Assembly (NCBI GenBank): GCA_947627785.1
Contig: CANQXC010000050.1
Coordinates: forward strand, 1-6,330
DNA: 6,330 nucleotides
From: an uncultured Clostridia bacterium
GTDB lineage: Bacteria; Bacillota; Clostridia; TANB77; CAG-508
Reading direction: 5' to 3'
Below the pieces are notes generated by a model, which saw only the letters and a program-made list of their open reading frames with translations, was not told the DNA's origin and did not search any database. Positions 4,425-6,330 of the stretch are shown here, one piece after another. Numbering within the stretch: the stretch's first letter is position 1; each line of letters begins with the position of its first letter. A program made the translations under genes and the position numbers.

Positions 4425-6330
4425 CTATTTTGCTTCATATAAATTTTTTCCTTCATTTATGTCTATTTTTAATGGCACTTTTAATTTTATTACATTTTCC
4501 ATTTCTTGCCTTAAAATATTTTTAACTTGCTCTATCTCATCTTTTTCTGCTTCAACTAATAATTCATCATGAATTTGCAAAATTATTTTTGATTTTAGCT
4601 TTTGTTCTTTTAATCTTTGGTAGACATTTACCATTGCAAGTTTCATAATATCTGCTGCAGTTCCTTGTATAGGTGTGTTCATTGCTATTCTATTTCCAAA
4701 TTGTCTTACCATATAATTATTTGATTTTATCTCTGGAACATATCTTCTTCGATGAAATAATGTTTCTACATATCCCTCTGTACTTGCTGTTTTAACTATG
4801 TTATCCATAAATTGTTTTATTCCTTGATATTTTTCTAAATATTGGTCTATATATTGTTTTGCTTCTTTTCTTGAAATTCCTATTTGCTCTCCAAGTCCAA
4901 AATCTGTTATTCCATATACTATTCCAAAGTTTACTGCCTTTGCTCTAGTTCTTTGAGCTGAGGTTACATCTTCTATTGGAACATTAAATACTTTTGATGC
5001 TACTTGTTTGTGTATGTCTTCATCATCTATAAATGCTTGTATCATATGCTCATCATTTGAAATATGTGCTAAAACTCTAAGTTCTATTTGTGAATAGTCT
5101 GCATCCACAAATACATTATCCTCTTCTGGTTCGAATACCTTTCTTAAATTTTTTCCTATTTCATCTCTTGTTGGTATATTTTGCAAGTTTGGATCTGTTG
5201 AACTTATTCTTCCTGTTGTAGTTACAGTTTGATGAAAACTTGAATGAATTCTATTAGTTGTATTATTTATATATGGTATTAAACCTTCTACATAAGTAGA
5301 GGTTAATTTCACTAATTTTCTATATTCTAATAGCTTATCTATAATTGGATGTGTTGTTTTTAATTTTTCTAATATTTCAACACCTGTTGAATACCCTGTT
5401 TTGTTCTTTTTAGCTAATGGTAATTTTAATTTTTCAAATAATATCTCTCCTAATTGTTTTGTTGAATTTATATTAAATTCTTCTCCTGCTAAATCATATA
5501 TTTCCTTTGTTAAATTATCTATTTGTTCTTTTAACTCGCCTCCAAATTTTTCAAGCTGTGTTTTATCTACTTTTATTCCTTGTACTTGCATATCTGCAAG
5601 AACTTCTGTTAATGGCATTTCTATTTTTTCAAATAATTCTATAACTTGATTTTGCTTCATTTTTTCTAACAAAGAAGAATATAATTTGTTTATAATATAT
5701 GAATATATATAAAACTTTTTGCTATCTTTTTGTTCATCTTGAACAGTATCAAATAATGTTAATTGCTTTTCTCCTTCTGGTTCTTCTTTATTTAAATACT
5801 CTTGTAAATTTAAGCTCAGATACTCTTGGCTTAGATATTCTATACTATATTTATTAATATTAGAATTTAATAAATATCCTGCAATCTCAATATCAAACAT
5901 TAAATTGTTAGCATTAATATCTAGTTCTTTTAATAAAATATAATCTTTTTTTTGCTTATAACCTATTTGTAAAATTTCTGAATTTTCAAAAACTTTTTTT
6001 AGAGTTTGTGGATTTTTAATTAAGTATGATTTGTTTTCATCCTCTAAATATACGGTAATTCCTTGTATTGCTTTATTTAGTATTCCATAATTTTTCTTAT
6101 CCTCATCTATAATGTAATAAAACATCTTTTTACTGTTTGTTATTTCATTTATTATTTTATCTAATGTATTACTATTTGCCTCTTCATAACTTAATTCTAT
6201 TTTTATTTCTTCTTTTTTTTCTTCATGAAGATTAAATCTTTCTAAAAATCTATTAAATTTAAGCCTAGTAAATATCTCAAATACTTTATTTAATGTGTCT
6301 TCATCATCAACACTTACATAAGATTCTTCA
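4425..6330 (-). CDS. polA: DNA polymerase I, C-terminal part (start lies beyond the right edge)
   Basis: PolA fills gaps and removes RNA primers during Okazaki fragment processing and excision repair. The frame stays open from the TAG at 4425-4427 to the window edge, giving 634 residues. The methionine at 6123-6125 is internal, because the 68 codons before it contain no stop and include a segment (TLNKVFEIFTRLKFNRFLER) like the end of the 5'-nuclease domain. About 250 N-terminal residues, most of the 5'-nuclease, are therefore missing. Counting from the first complete codon, residues about 69-235 are the 3'-5' exonuclease-like domain. The polymerase domain follows, with TTTGRISSTDPNLQNIP (370-386), motif A DYSQIE with D411, the O-helix R460/K464/F468/Y472, and motif C HDE with D588. 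The ending KNLYEAK matches the family. The exonuclease domain lacks the DxE pair and the YxxxD aspartate, as in Bacillus-type enzymes, so proofreading is probably absent. The transglycosylase follows 18 nt downstream. Confidence 0.96.
   Translation of the reverse strand, partial: EESYVSVDDEDTLNKVFEIFTRLKFNRFLERFNLHEEKKEEIKIELSYEEANSNTLDKIINEITNSKKMFYYIIDEDKKNYGILNKAIQGITVYLEDENKSYLIKNPQTLKKVFENSEILQIGYKQKKDYILLKELDINANNLMFDIEIAGYLLNSNINKYSIEYLSQEYLSLNLQEYLNKEEPEGEKQLTLFDTVQDEQKDSKKFYIYSYIINKLYSSLLEKMKQNQVIELFEKIEMPLTEVLADMQVQGIKVDKTQLEKFGGELKEQIDNLTKEIYDLAGEEFNINSTKQLGEILFEKLKLPLAKKNKTGYSTGVEILEKLKTTHPIIDKLLEYRKLVKLTSTYVEGLIPYINNTTNRIHSSFHQTVTTTGRISSTDPNLQNIPTRDEIGKNLRKVFEPEEDNVFVDADYSQIELRVLAHISNDEHMIQAFIDDEDIHKQVASKVFNVPIEDVTSAQRTRAKAVNFGIVYGITDFGLGEQIGISRKEAKQYIDQYLEKYQGIKQFMDNIVKTASTEGYVETLFHRRRYVPEIKSNNYMVRQFGNRIAMNTPIQGTAADIMKLAMVNVYQRLKEQKLKSKIILQIHDELLVEAEKDEIEQVKNILRQEMENVIKLKVPLKIDINEGKNLYEAK

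Noticed and set aside
4333..5649. Plus-strand frames 4333-4572 and 5401-5649
   Set aside because: They are antisense to the transglycosylase and polA, whose catalytic motifs are intact in the minus-strand frames.
6123..6125. ATG as the start of a shorter polymerase gene
   Set aside because: The frame upstream has no stop to the window edge and encodes sequence typical of the end of the 5'-nuclease domain, so this methionine is internal.

Overview
The window looks like ordinary chromosomal housekeeping DNA from a very AT-rich, low-G+C Firmicute, most likely a Clostridia-type bacterium. The evidence is the strong A/T bias at third codon positions (ATA, AAA, TTA and AGA are common), AGGAG-type ribosome binding sites, and Bacillus/Clostridium-like versions of GreA, MnmA and DNA polymerase I. 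Tryptophans are encoded by TGG and one gene ends in TGA, so nothing suggests a changed genetic code. I cannot name the genus from this sequence.

All six genes lie on the minus strand, so they are transcribed from the right edge toward the left. In order they are: the C-terminal part of polA (cut by the right edge), a small membrane-anchored lytic transglycosylase that starts with TTG 18 nt after polA, galE (UDP-glucose/galactose 4-epimerase), mnmA (tRNA 2-thiouridylase), a 286-residue protein I do not recognise, and greA (transcript cleavage factor). A 96-nt non-coding stretch follows greA to the left edge. The gaps are 18, 88, 47, 106 and 145 nt. No typical intrinsic terminator (GC-rich hairpin plus U-tract) is visible in any of them, so read-through is possible. 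The only strong promoter lies upstream of greA (perfect TTGACA, 17-nt spacer, TAAGAT).

The genes do not form one pathway. They cover DNA repair and replication (PolA), cell-wall remodelling (transglycosylase), sugar-nucleotide supply for surface polymers or galactose use (GalE), tRNA wobble-base thiolation (MnmA) and RNA polymerase rescue (GreA). I see no mobile element, CRISPR array, RNA gene, toxin-antitoxin or defence module, and I do not claim a new system. The points most worth a second look are: a cysteine at the GalE substrate-gate position, which predicts UDP-GlcNAc/GalNAc epimerisation; the unrecognised protein, preceded by a perfect 9-bp inverted repeat abutting its ribosome binding site; an inverted repeat directly upstream of the greA -35 box; a CxxC + C cysteine set in MnmA; and a PolA proofreading domain that appears catalytically dead.
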